A stretch of DNA of 35,524 nt from Candidatus Methanoxibalbensis ujae (GCA_026134085.1 JAOQIN010000016.1:1-35524); one strand, 5' to 3'. Positions 1-8,933 are shown, counted from the first letter of the stretch. Notes: generated from the sequence alone by a model not told the origin. Numbers and translations: made by a program.

Positions 1-191
1 GCAGCTTTAAAGTAGTCCAACTGGCTTAGTGCAGGTTGCATATTATGTTATTTATTTTTTCTTATTTTGACACGACCGACATTCCACTGGCAAAAATTTA
101 AATATTTTTCCACTCCTCTCGCATGCTCCTTGAGGCGTTTGAGATGAAAAGAAAGAAAAGAAAATGAAAAAGAAGAAAGGAGAGAAATATG

Positions 192-671
192 CTATTTCAA
201 CTTACCTGCTATTTCCACAACTCTCCTTCCGAGAGCCTCGCATGCTTCAAGAGTCTTCGCATCGGGCTTTCCAACAGATACAACGCCGTAATGACCGCCA
301 ACATCAAGCGGATCGCCTGCAACAATCATGCCATGTATGAGCATTGCCTTGATGAGGGACAGGAGTGTTGTCTCGTTTCCGCCCGCGTAATGCGCTGATG
401 AGGAGAAGCAAGCGCCTATTTTGCCATCCAGATCTCCTCTTATCCTCACAGATTCGTCAATCAACGCCTTCATCCTGTCTGACATCGTTCCAAAATGGGT
501 TGGTGAGCCCAGGATTATGCCGTCAGCACGCTTCATATCCTCAAGCGACACATCATCAGCCCTCTTCAACACGACCTCAGCACCAGCCTTCCTCACACCT
601 TCCGCAACTGATTTCGCCATCTCCTCAGTGTTTCCTGTTCTTGAATCATAAACCACCAATATGCGCACCAT
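192..671 (-). CDS. Flavodoxin-family FMN protein
   Basis: This 159-residue protein has the flavodoxin fold signature. The FMN phosphate loop SRTGNT lies at residues 10-15, directly after the first beta strand (VRILVVYD). A second loop, GSPTHFGTMS, is near residues 55-64, and a GGHYG loop is near the C-terminus, as in WrbA and related NAD(P)H:quinone reductase-like flavodoxins. It probably carries electrons or two-electron equivalents in the cytosol; the partner is not evident. Its ATG sits just after a GGGAGGAA ribosome binding site. It is the last gene of a minus-strand series with ccmF and a multihaem cytochrome, so a role in redox balance near that system is an inference. It is shorter than typical WrbA (about 200 residues), so the specific activity is left open. 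Confidence 0.85.
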   Translation of the reverse strand: MVRILVVYDSRTGNTEEMAKSVAEGVRKAGAEVVLKRADDVSLEDMKRADGIILGSPTHFGTMSDRMKALIDESVRIRGDLDGKIGACFSSSAHYAGGNETTLLSLIKAMLIHGMIVAGDPLDVGGHYGVVSVGKPDAKTLEACEALGRRVVEIAGKLK

Positions 672-804
672 TTCCTCCCTCTCCCTCTATCTCATATCTC
701 ATCTCATTTCATTTCATTTCATTTTATTCATCTTTATTCCTATGCCAGAAAAAGCAGAACTTAGAAAAAGCAGAATGCCATAGGAAAAAGCAGAAGAGGC
801 GGTA
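672..804. repeat. Short spaced repeats between ccmF and the flavodoxin gene
   Basis: The gap holds two simple-sequence blocks. One is a run of TCATT/CATTTCATTT units at about 690-735. The other is three spaced copies of a GAAAAAGCAGAA-type unit at about 749-797. No gene is supported here. The repeats look like replication-slippage products and resemble other intergenic blocks in this window. Confidence 0.6.
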
Positions 805-2952
805 CTATGATTTGCTGTCTGATTTCTTGCTGTCTGATTTGGAGCTTGTTCTTGAGAGAACAACAATGATCATTCCCGCGCTCATCATAATCACACCCAC
901 CCATATGAGGGACACAAGCGGAACAACTTTCACATTGATGACGATATGGGATGGAGGAGATGCTTCGCCGAACATCATCGCATTCCTCAATGTATCATAC
1001 AGAGTATCAGTGTATTTCATCGACACATATATGTCTCTCGCAGGTTCAGATATGATAAGAGGTCTTGTGAGCAGTTCATAATTGGGGTAATATCGCATCC
1101 ATAGTGTGTCTTTATATGTGTGATAGGATGTGTTGATTGAGATTCCTGTGCGGAGCATTGTGTATTCAGGCAGTATGTGAGCTCTGTAAACAGTTCCAGT
1201 GCTCTTGAACAACTGACATTCATCACCGATCCTTATTTTCGCATTGAAAACATTCACCTCATCCCCAAGCGCCACTTTGATGTCTCCGCTGTCTTGCTCG
1301 GCTGATGAGCTCACAAATACACCGAGAAGTATTATGACTATGGCGAGATGGATGAGTATTGTCCCCAGTGCTCTCGCTTTCCCTATGATCCTCGTGAAAT
1401 TTGAAATGATGGCGAGCGCAGCAAAGCATAAAAAGGGAATGCCAAAATTCGCAAGTGTGTTGGGAAGCGGCATTTTGAGAAGTGCAAGTGCAGCGCCAAG
1501 TGCGGAGACAAATGCGGTCAAAAGCAGAAATCGCTTCACGCTCATTCGGAGATTGCAGCCTGCAAGCGCGATGACAAATGCGATGGTCGGCGGATAGCAC
1601 CATTTCGTGAAGAATTCCTGCTGCGTTTTCATCTCAACGCCCGTGAGCATGCTGCCTGCAATGGGCATAAGCTCACCTGCCACACACACAATCAGCGCAA
1701 GCAGCAGTGACCAGAACACAATAAAACGTGAAAGAGATTGCAACGAGCGCACATCAACATCAAACATGTAAATCGGCTTTCGCAGTATTATACGGAGAAC
1801 GAGAAACAAAATACCCATCACAGCGCCGAAAATCAGAATCACATACCCGAGTGGCGACCTCGCAAACGCATGCACAGACTCCAAAAGACCTCCCCTTGTC
1901 AGCGCAGATGCGAAAATCACCATGAAAAACGCGATAAATAACATGAACTCGCGGGCAATGTCATCCCTCTTCGCACTCAGATGAAAGTATGCCGTGAGTG
2001 CAAGCCAGGGCAGCAGAGATGCTGTCTCAACCGGATCCCATGCCCAGTATCCTCCCCATCCAAGCACCTCATACGACCACAAACCGCCCAGTGATATGCC
2101 GAGAGAGAGGAAAAGCCACGCCAAAAGCACTGTGAATTCTTCATACGGCCTCTCCTCACGCCGCTCTTTGTTCCTCAGGCTGCTCAGATCGCTCAGATTC
2201 CTCTCATTTCTTTCATTCCTCTCATCCCTCACATCATCAATTGCTCCTGCATAATTCGCTCCTGCAGCTCCTGCATAATTCGCATCTGCATCATCACAGC
2301 ATTCAGAGCTCAGCGACGCAGTTCCGCTGGGAGAAGCTGTGGCTGCAGAAGTTATCATCCTCGCAAGTGCAATTGAGAACGAAAACATTGTGAGCGAATA
2401 TCCTATGAAAAGCACCGGCGGATGTATCAGCACCCACACATTCTGCAGAAGAGGATTCAATCCCATTCCCTCAACAGGCGGCTGAATGCTCTCGGGCTGA
2501 ATGCTCTCAAAGGGGTTTTCAACAATCACTATGATAATGAGAAAGAGCAGAAAAACATCCGCAATCAAAAACAGCATGCTGGAGAACTGCGCTCGCTTCA
2601 CTGACGGCGATGAACTGGCGCTCAAACGCAAGAAAAGGTAAGAAAGTGCGAAAACTAGACACATAAACAGCAGTGAACTGCTCTCACCTATCCATGTGTT
2701 CGCAATTTTGAACATCAGCGGCAGTCCTGAGGAGCTGTATAAAAACACCTCTTTCAACGCGAAATCATCTGTCAAAAATGCAACCAATATCCTGAAATAT
2801 GCGCATAATAATAACGCAATTGAGAGAAAAAATGTGAGATGGAGAGGCCTGAATTTACCGTACCTGAATTTGCCATAATTGACAGCAATCAAAACAAAAT
2901 CTGTTACAACAGTTATGCATGCAAGTATGAGAAAGATATAACCTATATCCAT
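805..2952 (-). CDS. ccmF: CcmF-type cytochrome c haem lyase / haem-handling membrane protein
   Basis: This 715-residue polytopic membrane protein has the hallmarks of CcmF, which delivers haem to apocytochrome c outside the membrane. The tryptophan-rich WWD motif (WGGYWAWDPVE) lies at residues 299-309. An IHPPVLFIGY segment, carrying a conserved histidine, lies around 176-185. A second conserved loop, ESVHAFA, is at 358-364. The N-terminal KIANTWIGESSSLLF stretch (82-96) matches the CcmF N-terminal core. A hydrophilic, repetitive insertion (about residues 203-270, with NYAGA and ERN repeats) is unusual and accounts for its greater length than typical CcmF. It follows a multihaem cytochrome gene and an anchored small protein on the same strand, fitting a cytochrome maturation role. 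Other ccm genes are not in the window. Confidence 0.9.
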   Translation of the reverse strand: MDIGYIFLILACITVVTDFVLIAVNYGKFRYGKFRPLHLTFFLSIALLLCAYFRILVAFLTDDFALKEVFLYSSSGLPLMFKIANTWIGESSSLLFMCLVFALSYLFLRLSASSSPSVKRAQFSSMLFLIADVFLLFLIIIVIVENPFESIQPESIQPPVEGMGLNPLLQNVWVLIHPPVLFIGYSLTMFSFSIALARMITSAATASPSGTASLSSECCDDADANYAGAAGANYAGAIDDVRDERNERNERNLSDLSSLRNKERREERPYEEFTVLLAWLFLSLGISLGGLWSYEVLGWGGYWAWDPVETASLLPWLALTAYFHLSAKRDDIAREFMLFIAFFMVIFASALTRGGLLESVHAFARSPLGYVILIFGAVMGILFLVLRIILRKPIYMFDVDVRSLQSLSRFIVFWSLLLALIVCVAGELMPIAGSMLTGVEMKTQQEFFTKWCYPPTIAFVIALAGCNLRMSVKRFLLLTAFVSALGAALALLKMPLPNTLANFGIPFLCFAALAIISNFTRIIGKARALGTILIHLAIVIILLGVFVSSSAEQDSGDIKVALGDEVNVFNAKIRIGDECQLFKSTGTVYRAHILPEYTMLRTGISINTSYHTYKDTLWMRYYPNYELLTRPLIISEPARDIYVSMKYTDTLYDTLRNAMMFGEASPPSHIVINVKVVPLVSLIWVGVIMMSAGMIIVVLSRTSSKSDSKKSDSKS

Positions 2953-3041
2953 TTTGATCTTCCCTCTCCATCACGATTTATCCTTATGATACCCTCCTAT
3001 ACCTCCTATAATACCCTCCTCATAATGCATAAAATAAAACC

Positions 3042-3491
3042 TCACGATTGAATCTCACTCCATTTGTTCATTATCCTTACTATGTCTGAGATTCGTTCAC
3101 CTTTAGCATCGACAACCCACACAAGAACCATTATTATGTCTTCATCTTCGGGTTCGGACCTGAAAGGAGCAGTAAGTTCATAATCACCTGCGCCTTTATA
3201 CGGAGATGTGACCCATTGTGGTGGTCCATCCCTGCCCATGTTCACAGCTACATATGCCTGAACTGCGGGGAATTCTTCAGAATTTGTTCTTGGAACGTTC
3301 ATCACATTCATTCTTTCACGCTTCAACGCGTTTACATGCACACTCACATTTTTATCATTTGTATCCGTTGTGACAGATACTCTTATCTTTAAGACGGGAA
3401 CTTCCTGCATTTTCATGAAGGATACTGAGAGCCCGATGACAACAAGCAATATCGCAACAATTGCGATCACCCTCACCAACAAAGGCATCAT
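3042..3491 (-). CDS. Small membrane-anchored extracytoplasmic protein of unknown function
   Basis: I do not recognise this 149-residue protein. One hydrophobic segment (about residues 4-26) is followed by a soluble domain rich in alternating strand-like residues, so it is probably anchored with the domain outside the cell. There are no cysteines in the soluble part and no CcmE-like HxxxxY haem-binding motif, so I do not call it CcmE. It lies between the multihaem cytochrome (20-base gap) and ccmF on the same strand, and is probably co-transcribed with them. A GGTGATG ribosome binding site is just upstream; either of two adjacent ATGs could be used. A role in cytochrome c assembly or as a cytochrome partner is inference from position only. 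Confidence 0.7.
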   Translation of the reverse strand: MMPLLVRVIAIVAILLVVIGLSVSFMKMQEVPVLKIRVSVTTDTNDKNVSVHVNALKRERMNVMNVPRTNSEEFPAVQAYVAVNMGRDGPPQWVTSPYKGAGDYELTAPFRSEPEDEDIIMVLVWVVDAKGERISDIVRIMNKWSEIQS

Positions 3492-3511
3492 TATGCATCA
3501 CCTTCCTCCTC

Positions 3512-4249
3512 TTAAATAGGAAGTCTTATAAAACCTGACAATCCACTCATAATATTTTTAAACATCTGAGATATTGTCGGAAAAGGAGGGGCTTTCTGTT
3601 CGCTTTCATTACGGCCGCCTATCTCAGGAGGAATGATGCCTTCCCTCTTGTATTTCTCACCGAAAGCACCGTGGCAGACGACGCAGAGATCAGTTGTTTT
3701 GTTTCCGTGCACCATGTGAGGGTCTCTGCCGTGGCATGCGTCACATTCTGAGACTTCAGGCACAAATGGCTCGCTGCTTCCTTCCTTCAGGTGGCAGGAT
3801 TCGCATCTCACATCCTGATGTGCCCTGTGGAATTTGTCGGATGATATGTTCGTATGATCCATGAGACCGGTGCCGATGTGGCAGTCAATGCACACTTTTA
3901 TGCCGTGTGCACTCTCCCTTATCTTCTGCATATCTATGCCGCCTGATGTTGAGTATTTCTTATTATGACAGTTGCATGTGCCAAGTTTCGCACGCAGTTC
4001 TTCTGTTGAGAGAAGAGATACATGACATTGCACGCATTCAGGCGCCGGATGCCAGCTGCCTGTGAGGAAATTCACATTGTTCGGTGGTAGAACCTCCTTC
4101 TCAAAATTCCCCTCAGCATTTGCAACACCCATGACAGCATAATCCAAATTGTGCCACCATCCAAACATCGCACCAATGCATAGCATGCCTGTAATCAGCA
4201 CTGCTGTCGCCATAAAAACATATCCGGCGGCGAGCCTCTCCTTCCGCAT
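3512..4249 (-). CDS. Membrane-anchored multihaem cytochrome c (five CxxCH plus one CxCH)
   Basis: This 245-residue protein has an N-terminal membrane segment (about residues 8-30) and then haem-attachment motifs. CxxCH appears at 72-76 (CVQCH), 120-124 (CIDCH), 149-153 (CESCH), 169-173 (CDACH) and 189-193 (CVVCH). Residues 92-95 read CNCH, a CxCH motif with only one residue between the cysteines; I checked this against the DNA and there is no frameshift. It would therefore bind five haems, or six if CxCH is used. Many other histidines could serve as distal ligands. It likely moves electrons outside the membrane, as in cytochrome-bearing methanogens and anaerobic methane or alkane oxidisers. 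It heads the cluster leading to ccmF. The upstream ATATTTGA is not a clear ribosome site, so the start is less certain. Confidence 0.88.
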   Translation of the reverse strand: MRKERLAAGYVFMATAVLITGMLCIGAMFGWWHNLDYAVMGVANAEGNFEKEVLPPNNVNFLTGSWHPAPECVQCHVSLLSTEELRAKLGTCNCHNKKYSTSGGIDMQKIRESAHGIKVCIDCHIGTGLMDHTNISSDKFHRAHQDVRCESCHLKEGSSEPFVPEVSECDACHGRDPHMVHGNKTTDLCVVCHGAFGEKYKREGIIPPEIGGRNESEQKAPPFPTISQMFKNIMSGLSGFIRLPI

Positions 4250-4557
4250 TCAAATATAATGCGCTCGCTTATTAGAAATTTCTTTCTCTTTACAGCCCGT
4301 CTTTACAGCCCGTCTTTACAGCCAAACGCCTGTCTCCACAGCCAAACGCCTGCAATCTCCCAAAACATCATGAAGCAGCCTTTGGCTCAAACAAACCGGG
4401 AGATCATCGGCTTTCCTCCTTCAGGCATTTCTTCAGGCATTTCTATGTGGCGCCTCCTTCAGGCATTTCTACGTGGCGTTCATACTGAGGTAGTGGTGCT
4501 GAGAAAGTGTTGAGCTGAGAAAGTGTCGGCGTCAATTGAAAGTGGAGACACACAACA
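4250..4557. repeat. Intergenic tandem repeats between uL4 and cytochrome genes
   Basis: This 308-base gap holds no supported gene. It has two repeat blocks. At about 4290-4352 the unit TTTACAGCCCGTC and the related CACAGCCAAACGCCTG are each repeated. At about 4425-4482 TTCAGGCATTTCT is repeated three times with GTGGCG spacers. The block marks the point where the ribosomal protein operon ends and the cytochrome cluster begins. Confidence 0.65.
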
Positions 4558-5421
4558 TCACGCTTCGCTTTGTGCATTTCCCATATAAAGTGCGTCGGAT
4601 GCAAATGGCAGGGATGGGATTTTTGATATTGCACTCTCTGTCCAGATTGTGAGTCTGCCGGGATGCGTTCCAGGTGCCAGCAACTCAACATTAAGCGCAT
4701 CAACGCGACAGACATCCACGCCTGGCAGGTTTCTCGCACTCCTCTCCAGCGGCAGCACACCACTGCGCTCAGATGATGTCATATCAGCGGCTGCCGATGA
4801 ATCAGATGAGCGCTCATCACCCGATATCACGAACAAAATGCTCTTCTTCCTCCTGTATCTGCGCCCCCTCATCTTGCCACGACCTGCACGAACCTTCTTC
4901 CGCTTCGCACGCATGACATCCTCCCAGACACCTATTTTCCGCAGAAATTCAGCGACATCAGAGGTTTTCTCAAGCCATGCCACCGCATCTTCGACGACAA
5001 TAGGCAGCGAGACATCTTCGCTGAACCTATGACCTCGTGCCCTCACCACTTCAGGCATTGCTGTAGCCGCTATCGCGGATCTCAGCGCCTTACGACGCTC
5101 TTTCTTGTTTATCTTCCTGATGAGCACCTTCTCAACCTTGGGAGGATGTGCTTTCCGTCCGCCCACAGCCTGAGGCACCCTTGCTGCTCTTCTGCCTGTT
5201 TTTATGCGGGGCACGCGTGATACGCCACGGCCGGGTCCCCAGCTCTCAGCGGATGTGTCCTTTCCGGCGAGAACATATGTGCCCTTGGGCTGATATCTGC
5301 GTGATTGCAGCGCGATCACAGCTTTCTTTATCAAATCAGACCGCAGCTCCTCTGCAAACACCGCAGGCAGCTCTATCTCCCGTATTTCTTCCCCTGAGAC
5401 ATCAAGCACCTTCGCACGCAT
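4558..5421 (-). CDS. rpl4: Archaeal ribosomal protein uL4 (L4)
   Basis: Residues 1-200 match archaeal/eukaryotic L4. They include the basic extended loop (SWGPGRGVSRVPRIKTG at about 60-76), which reaches into the large-subunit exit tunnel, and the RRYRRKK stretch before the ILFVI strand. The closing part (VDALNVELLAPGTHPGRLTIW) is also typical. A serine/aspartate-rich insertion at about residues 202-221 (ERSSDSSAAADMTSSER region) is not expected in L4 and makes the protein longer than usual. I place the start at the second of two adjacent ATGs, six bases after GGTGAG. It follows uL3 by 50 bases, as in the S10 operon, but uL23 and uL2 do not follow; the next gene is a cytochrome. Confidence 0.95.
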   Translation of the reverse strand: MRAKVLDVSGEEIREIELPAVFAEELRSDLIKKAVIALQSRRYQPKGTYVLAGKDTSAESWGPGRGVSRVPRIKTGRRAARVPQAVGGRKAHPPKVEKVLIRKINKKERRKALRSAIAATAMPEVVRARGHRFSEDVSLPIVVEDAVAWLEKTSDVAEFLRKIGVWEDVMRAKRKKVRAGRGKMRGRRYRRKKSILFVISGDERSSDSSAAADMTSSERSGVLPLERSARNLPGVDVCRVDALNVELLAPGTHPGRLTIWTESAISKIPSLPFASDALYMGNAQSEA

Positions 5422-5474
5422 CATCCACTCACCATCATTATCATTGTCATCATGTCATGCTCACGCACTCATCC

Positions 5475-6440
5475 CTACGCCTTTCTGCAACCCTGCTGAG
5501 ACGCCGTACATATGAATGTGATTTCCGGAGATCCGAACTCAGGATGAGGTCTTATTGAGAGGTTCATGCGTATTAGCCGCTTTTTCGGTCCCGGAACGCT
5601 TCCTTTAAGCAGCAAATATTCGTTTCTGACGATGCCATATTTCACGAAGCCGCCTTCTGGCGTTATCTCACTGCCATCCTCACCGATTTTGAGGATGAGC
5701 TTGTTGTATTCCGTCCGCTGATGATATCCCGTCTGACCTGCCTGCGGGACAAACCAGCGCACGCGAGCTGGTCTCCAGGGACCGAGCGTGCCGACATGAC
5801 GACCTCTGCCAGCGCGCTGCGCCTTCGCATTCTGAATTTTAACGCCCCAGCGCTTCACAGGTCCCTGAAAGCCCTTTCCCCTCGTCACCGCTGTGACATC
5901 AACGAAATCTCCTGCTTCAAACACATCTTTCACGCTTATCTCGCCGTTGAACCGCTCCTTCACATAATCATAATCACGATTCACATCACCGCTCATCATG
6001 AGCTCCATCACATCGCTCTTCTTCTTAGGCACGCCGCTTATCAGTGCTGGTTGAGTCGCCGCAATCACACGCAGCTCAAGCTCGTCTCCATCATATTTCG
6101 CGATCGCATCCTCTATCCTGCTCAACTGCTGCTCCTTCCACGCCTCCGTCAGCGCCTTTAAGCCGTATGGAGTCACACGATATATACGAACGCCTTCAAC
6201 ACGCATTGGAGGCGCTTCTATGACAGTGACAGGCGTGAAAACATCCTGACCGTATGTGGGACTGCCCTTTATGCTGTCTCTCACAAGTACATGCGTCATT
6301 CCAGCCTTGTATCCAGCAAATCCCTGCAGAAGCTTACCCTCCACCCTCGTCTCACGTCTTATCCTGCACACTTCCTTCTTCGCCCGCTTCCTCGGCGAGA
6401 ACGCGAGTGAGCCTCTTCGCGGTCTGTGATACTTCGCCAT
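5475..6440 (-). CDS. rpl3: Archaeal ribosomal protein uL3 (L3)
   Basis: This 321-residue protein starts MAKYHRPRRGSLAFSPRKRA, typical of archaeal L3. It contains the central GKGFQGPVKRWG loop (about 188-199) that approaches the peptidyl transferase centre, and GYHQRTEYNK (about 238-247). The C-terminal GPKKRLIRMN segment is also conserved. L3 initiates large-subunit assembly with 23S rRNA. It is the first gene of the truncated S10-type pair with uL4. A TATA-like element lies only about 26 bases before the ATG, so the mRNA may be leaderless or nearly so. Confidence 0.97.
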   Translation of the reverse strand: MAKYHRPRRGSLAFSPRKRAKKEVCRIRRETRVEGKLLQGFAGYKAGMTHVLVRDSIKGSPTYGQDVFTPVTVIEAPPMRVEGVRIYRVTPYGLKALTEAWKEQQLSRIEDAIAKYDGDELELRVIAATQPALISGVPKKKSDVMELMMSGDVNRDYDYVKERFNGEISVKDVFEAGDFVDVTAVTRGKGFQGPVKRWGVKIQNAKAQRAGRGRHVGTLGPWRPARVRWFVPQAGQTGYHQRTEYNKLILKIGEDGSEITPEGGFVKYGIVRNEYLLLKGSVPGPKKRLIRMNLSIRPHPEFGSPEITFICTASQQGCRKA

Positions 6441-6460
6441 TTACTCCAATACGCCTCCCA

Positions 6461-6472
6461 TTATAATATATT
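6461..6472 (-). promoter_or_regulatory. Candidate TATA box of the uL3-uL4 unit
   Basis: On the minus strand this reads AATATATTATAA, with G+C-rich flanks. Its centre is about 26 bases from the uL3 ATG at 6440. The archaeal TATA-to-start distance would thus place transcription at or just before the start codon. A GGGAGG motif also lies between, so a short leader is possible. Confidence 0.4.
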
Positions 6473-6582
6473 CTCCGCCTCTCCGCCTCATTGGTCACTC
6501 CACTCCTCACAGTCGTCGATGTTCCTCACAGTCGTCATCAGGAGACCCGCGACTGCCGTAGATGGAAACCATGCGTTCATGA

Positions 6583-7155
6583 CTATGCGCTCATGCGGTC
6601 GAGCAGATAATGAATTATTGTGATGCATTGAGAAGCGAAATAAGGTATTCTGCCCAGGGATATGCGTTCATGTGGAAATCTTGTGACATATCTTTCCTCC
6701 TTTTCAGGCAGTCCTATATGATCGCCTATGATGAATACTGCATTTTGCCTGAGCGATATTTTCTGTATATCATCACCTTTCTCATGAAGTATGTAGAAAA
6801 AGGCGCCTTCGGCAGCGAGCTCATCAATCAATGTCTGAAATCCTATTCTTCTTATTGTTATTCCAGGATTTTTCTTTGAGGATAGCACTTTTTTTATCCA
6901 GATTGCGATGCTGCGCTCGTCAGGAGAGACCTTTCGCAGGCGGTCTCCGTGGAAAGATATCACAACAGGCGGTTTTGGCGGTCCGTATGCGACGATGTGA
7001 ATGCATGTGTCACGCCGCAAGCCGTGACTTATCCACAACGCACTGCTTATACAGCGAGCCACAACATCCATGCGACCTCCTCTGCCCGGCAGGTCCTCAA
7101 GTGGGAAGTCGGGACCTGTTGATGCCTTCCTCGCATATAACACGAATTGCCTCAT
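6583..7155 (-). CDS. trmY: tRNA pseudouridine-54 N1-methyltransferase (TrmY, SPOUT class)
   Basis: The protein begins MRQFVLYARKASTGPDFPLE, the characteristic TrmY start, so I choose this ATG over one 168 bases upstream that would add a hydrophobic, cysteine-rich leader. The C-terminal half carries SPOUT knot elements: FIIGDHIGLP near residues 137-146 and ISLGRIPYFASQCI near 162-175. TrmY uses S-adenosylmethionine to make 1-methylpseudouridine at position 54 of archaeal tRNAs. At 190 residues it matches the family length. It lies between pheS and uL3 on the same strand, a translation-centred neighbourhood. Confidence 0.9.
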   Translation of the reverse strand: MRQFVLYARKASTGPDFPLEDLPGRGGRMDVVARCISSALWISHGLRRDTCIHIVAYGPPKPPVVISFHGDRLRKVSPDERSIAIWIKKVLSSKKNPGITIRRIGFQTLIDELAAEGAFFYILHEKGDDIQKISLRQNAVFIIGDHIGLPEKEERYVTRFPHERISLGRIPYFASQCITIIHYLLDRMSA

Positions 7156-7291
7156 CTTCTTTCTGTGTTCGGATGAAAAACAGACAGAAAAACAGACACA
7201 AAAAAAGACCGATGCTGCTAAGCGTGATGCAGTCACGCACACGAGGACAGAACATGAGGACAGAATGGACATGACAGAATGGAGAATAGCT

Positions 7292-8860
7292 TCAGTCGCC
7301 AGTGATGGGTGAGGATGGAGCATGTCTGAGCCAGTCTATATCCGGCTGATACAGCTGTCGTATATCGTGCAATTTCAGCTTCAACATCGCGAGCCTGCCG
7401 ATGCCAAGTCCCCATGCGAGCACTCTGTGTGAGATTCCGAGAGGGTGCGTGACCTCCTCTCTGAATATCCCGGCACCTCCGAGCTCTATCCATCCGTGCT
7501 TTTCTGTCATGACCTCAACCTCCACCGAGGGTTCTGTATATGGGAAGTATCCCGGTCTGAATCTCACCTGTGGAAAGCCCATCTTGCGGTAGAATGTCTG
7601 CAGAATGCCGAGAAGGTGGCGGAAACTCACATTTTCATCCATGACAATGCCTTCAAGCTGATCAAACTCGGGAAGGTGAGTCGGGTCCACTGTCTCCCTG
7701 CGATACACACGACCTATGCAGAAGACCCTCACAGGTGGCTCTTTATGAGATGCGAGATACCTGAGAGTCACAGCTGTTGTGTGCGTTCTCAAAAGAAGCT
7801 CCTCCGCGATTTCTTCTCTCCATCTGCCCCCCCATCCCGAAGAGCGAAGAGAGCCACCATGCTCATGCACCTCTTTCACACGCCTCACAAGCTCAGCAGG
7901 AGCATCCAGAGGCTTCCTGACACCGAGATAGAAGGTGTCCTGCATCTCCCTCGCGGGATGGTCCTGAGGCACGAAAAGAGCATCAAAATTCCAAAATGAA
8001 TGCTGAATTATCGCTCCTTTTATCTCCTTAAATCCCATCTCAGCGAAAATCCTGCGCATCTCATCAACCAACCGCTGATAAGGATGTATTTTTGCGGGAT
8101 ATATTTTCTCGGATGGGATGCTGACATCATATTCCTTAAACTTCACTTCTTTCCAGGAGCCCGTTCTTATCATCTCAGGCGTCATCTGCGCCACTTCGTG
8201 CTCCATCACCACATCCAATCCGAATCCGATTGCCGCCTTCTCATCTTTGAATTCAGGTTTGAATCCAGGTGCGAGTGAGAAGAATCGCTCTTTGCGCACT
8301 TTTTCCTCAACAAGCTTCCTGGCTTTCAGTGTTTTCAGCAGTTCTTTCCGACAGGGCAGCGCCTCCTCCTCAACAAAGCCCCCTCTCTCAAGCAGCAGCC
8401 TCAATATCCTTTCCTCAGTTTCCACTTCACTCATAGAATCCTCAGAAACGCCTGCGAAGACGAAAACGCTTTTTCCACATTCCTTTTTCGTTCTTGCCCA
8501 TCCTCTTTTGAGCAACCAGTTCACCGCTATGAGAGCCTCTCTCTCGCTGCCCATATGATCGCGCAGATGTTCAAATGAGCATGTCCCTTCCCTCATCAGA
8601 ACCTCAATTGCTCTTCGCTCTGGCAGCCCTCTCTCTGCGTATTCCCTGCCCTCCTCTGTCAGCCTGTAGAATCTGCTCTCACGCTCCTTCACAGCGACGA
8701 TGCCCTTCTCAGCGAGCATAAACGCCGCCTGCGATACAGCATCCTCCTTCAATCCGGTCCGCCTTGCTATCTCATCCGTGGTCAACGCCTCATCTGCCGC
8801 AGCGAACACATTCAAAACAATCCTCTCCCGTGCACTCAATTCGCTTTCACGCACGCTCAT
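7292..8860 (-). CDS. pheS: Phenylalanyl-tRNA synthetase alpha subunit
   Basis: At 522 residues this is a full-length archaeal-type PheRS alpha chain. The N-terminal third has winged-helix repeats (for example ALTTDEIARRTGLKEDAVS at about 26-44) used for tRNA contact. The class II catalytic domain follows, with FCIGRVYRRETVDPTHLPEF (motif 2 region), ELGGAGIFREEV, and the motif 3 arginine segment GLGIGRLAMLKL near the end. It charges tRNA-Phe as an alpha2-beta2 enzyme; pheT is not in this window. The next gene on the strand is trmY, 136 bases downstream. Confidence 0.96.
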   Translation of the reverse strand: MSVRESELSARERIVLNVFAAADEALTTDEIARRTGLKEDAVSQAAFMLAEKGIVAVKERESRFYRLTEEGREYAERGLPERRAIEVLMREGTCSFEHLRDHMGSEREALIAVNWLLKRGWARTKKECGKSVFVFAGVSEDSMSEVETEERILRLLLERGGFVEEEALPCRKELLKTLKARKLVEEKVRKERFFSLAPGFKPEFKDEKAAIGFGLDVVMEHEVAQMTPEMIRTGSWKEVKFKEYDVSIPSEKIYPAKIHPYQRLVDEMRRIFAEMGFKEIKGAIIQHSFWNFDALFVPQDHPAREMQDTFYLGVRKPLDAPAELVRRVKEVHEHGGSLRSSGWGGRWREEIAEELLLRTHTTAVTLRYLASHKEPPVRVFCIGRVYRRETVDPTHLPEFDQLEGIVMDENVSFRHLLGILQTFYRKMGFPQVRFRPGYFPYTEPSVEVEVMTEKHGWIELGGAGIFREEVTHPLGISHRVLAWGLGIGRLAMLKLKLHDIRQLYQPDIDWLRHAPSSPITGD

Positions 8861-8933
8861 CTCTCCTCACATTCGCCGTTCTCTCTCCACCCACATATCC
8901 TAACTCTGCCACATATTCTGCCACTGCCACGAA

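Noticed and set aside
365-1081. Plus-strand open frame of 238 codons
   Set aside because: It crosses the flavodoxin start region and the end of ccmF in antisense and is full of serine/proline low-complexity sequence from repeats.
3042-3491. CcmE haem chaperone
   Set aside because: Position next to ccmF is suggestive, but the haem-binding histidine motif and the typical CcmE core are missing.
4290-4482. Possible CRISPR array
   Set aside because: The units are short (13-20 bases), directly adjacent and without unique spacers of regular length; they are simple tandem repeats.
7156-7323. Longer N-terminus for TrmY
   Set aside because: The extra 56 residues are hydrophobic and cysteine-rich, unlike the family, which begins MRQFVLY at the downstream ATG.
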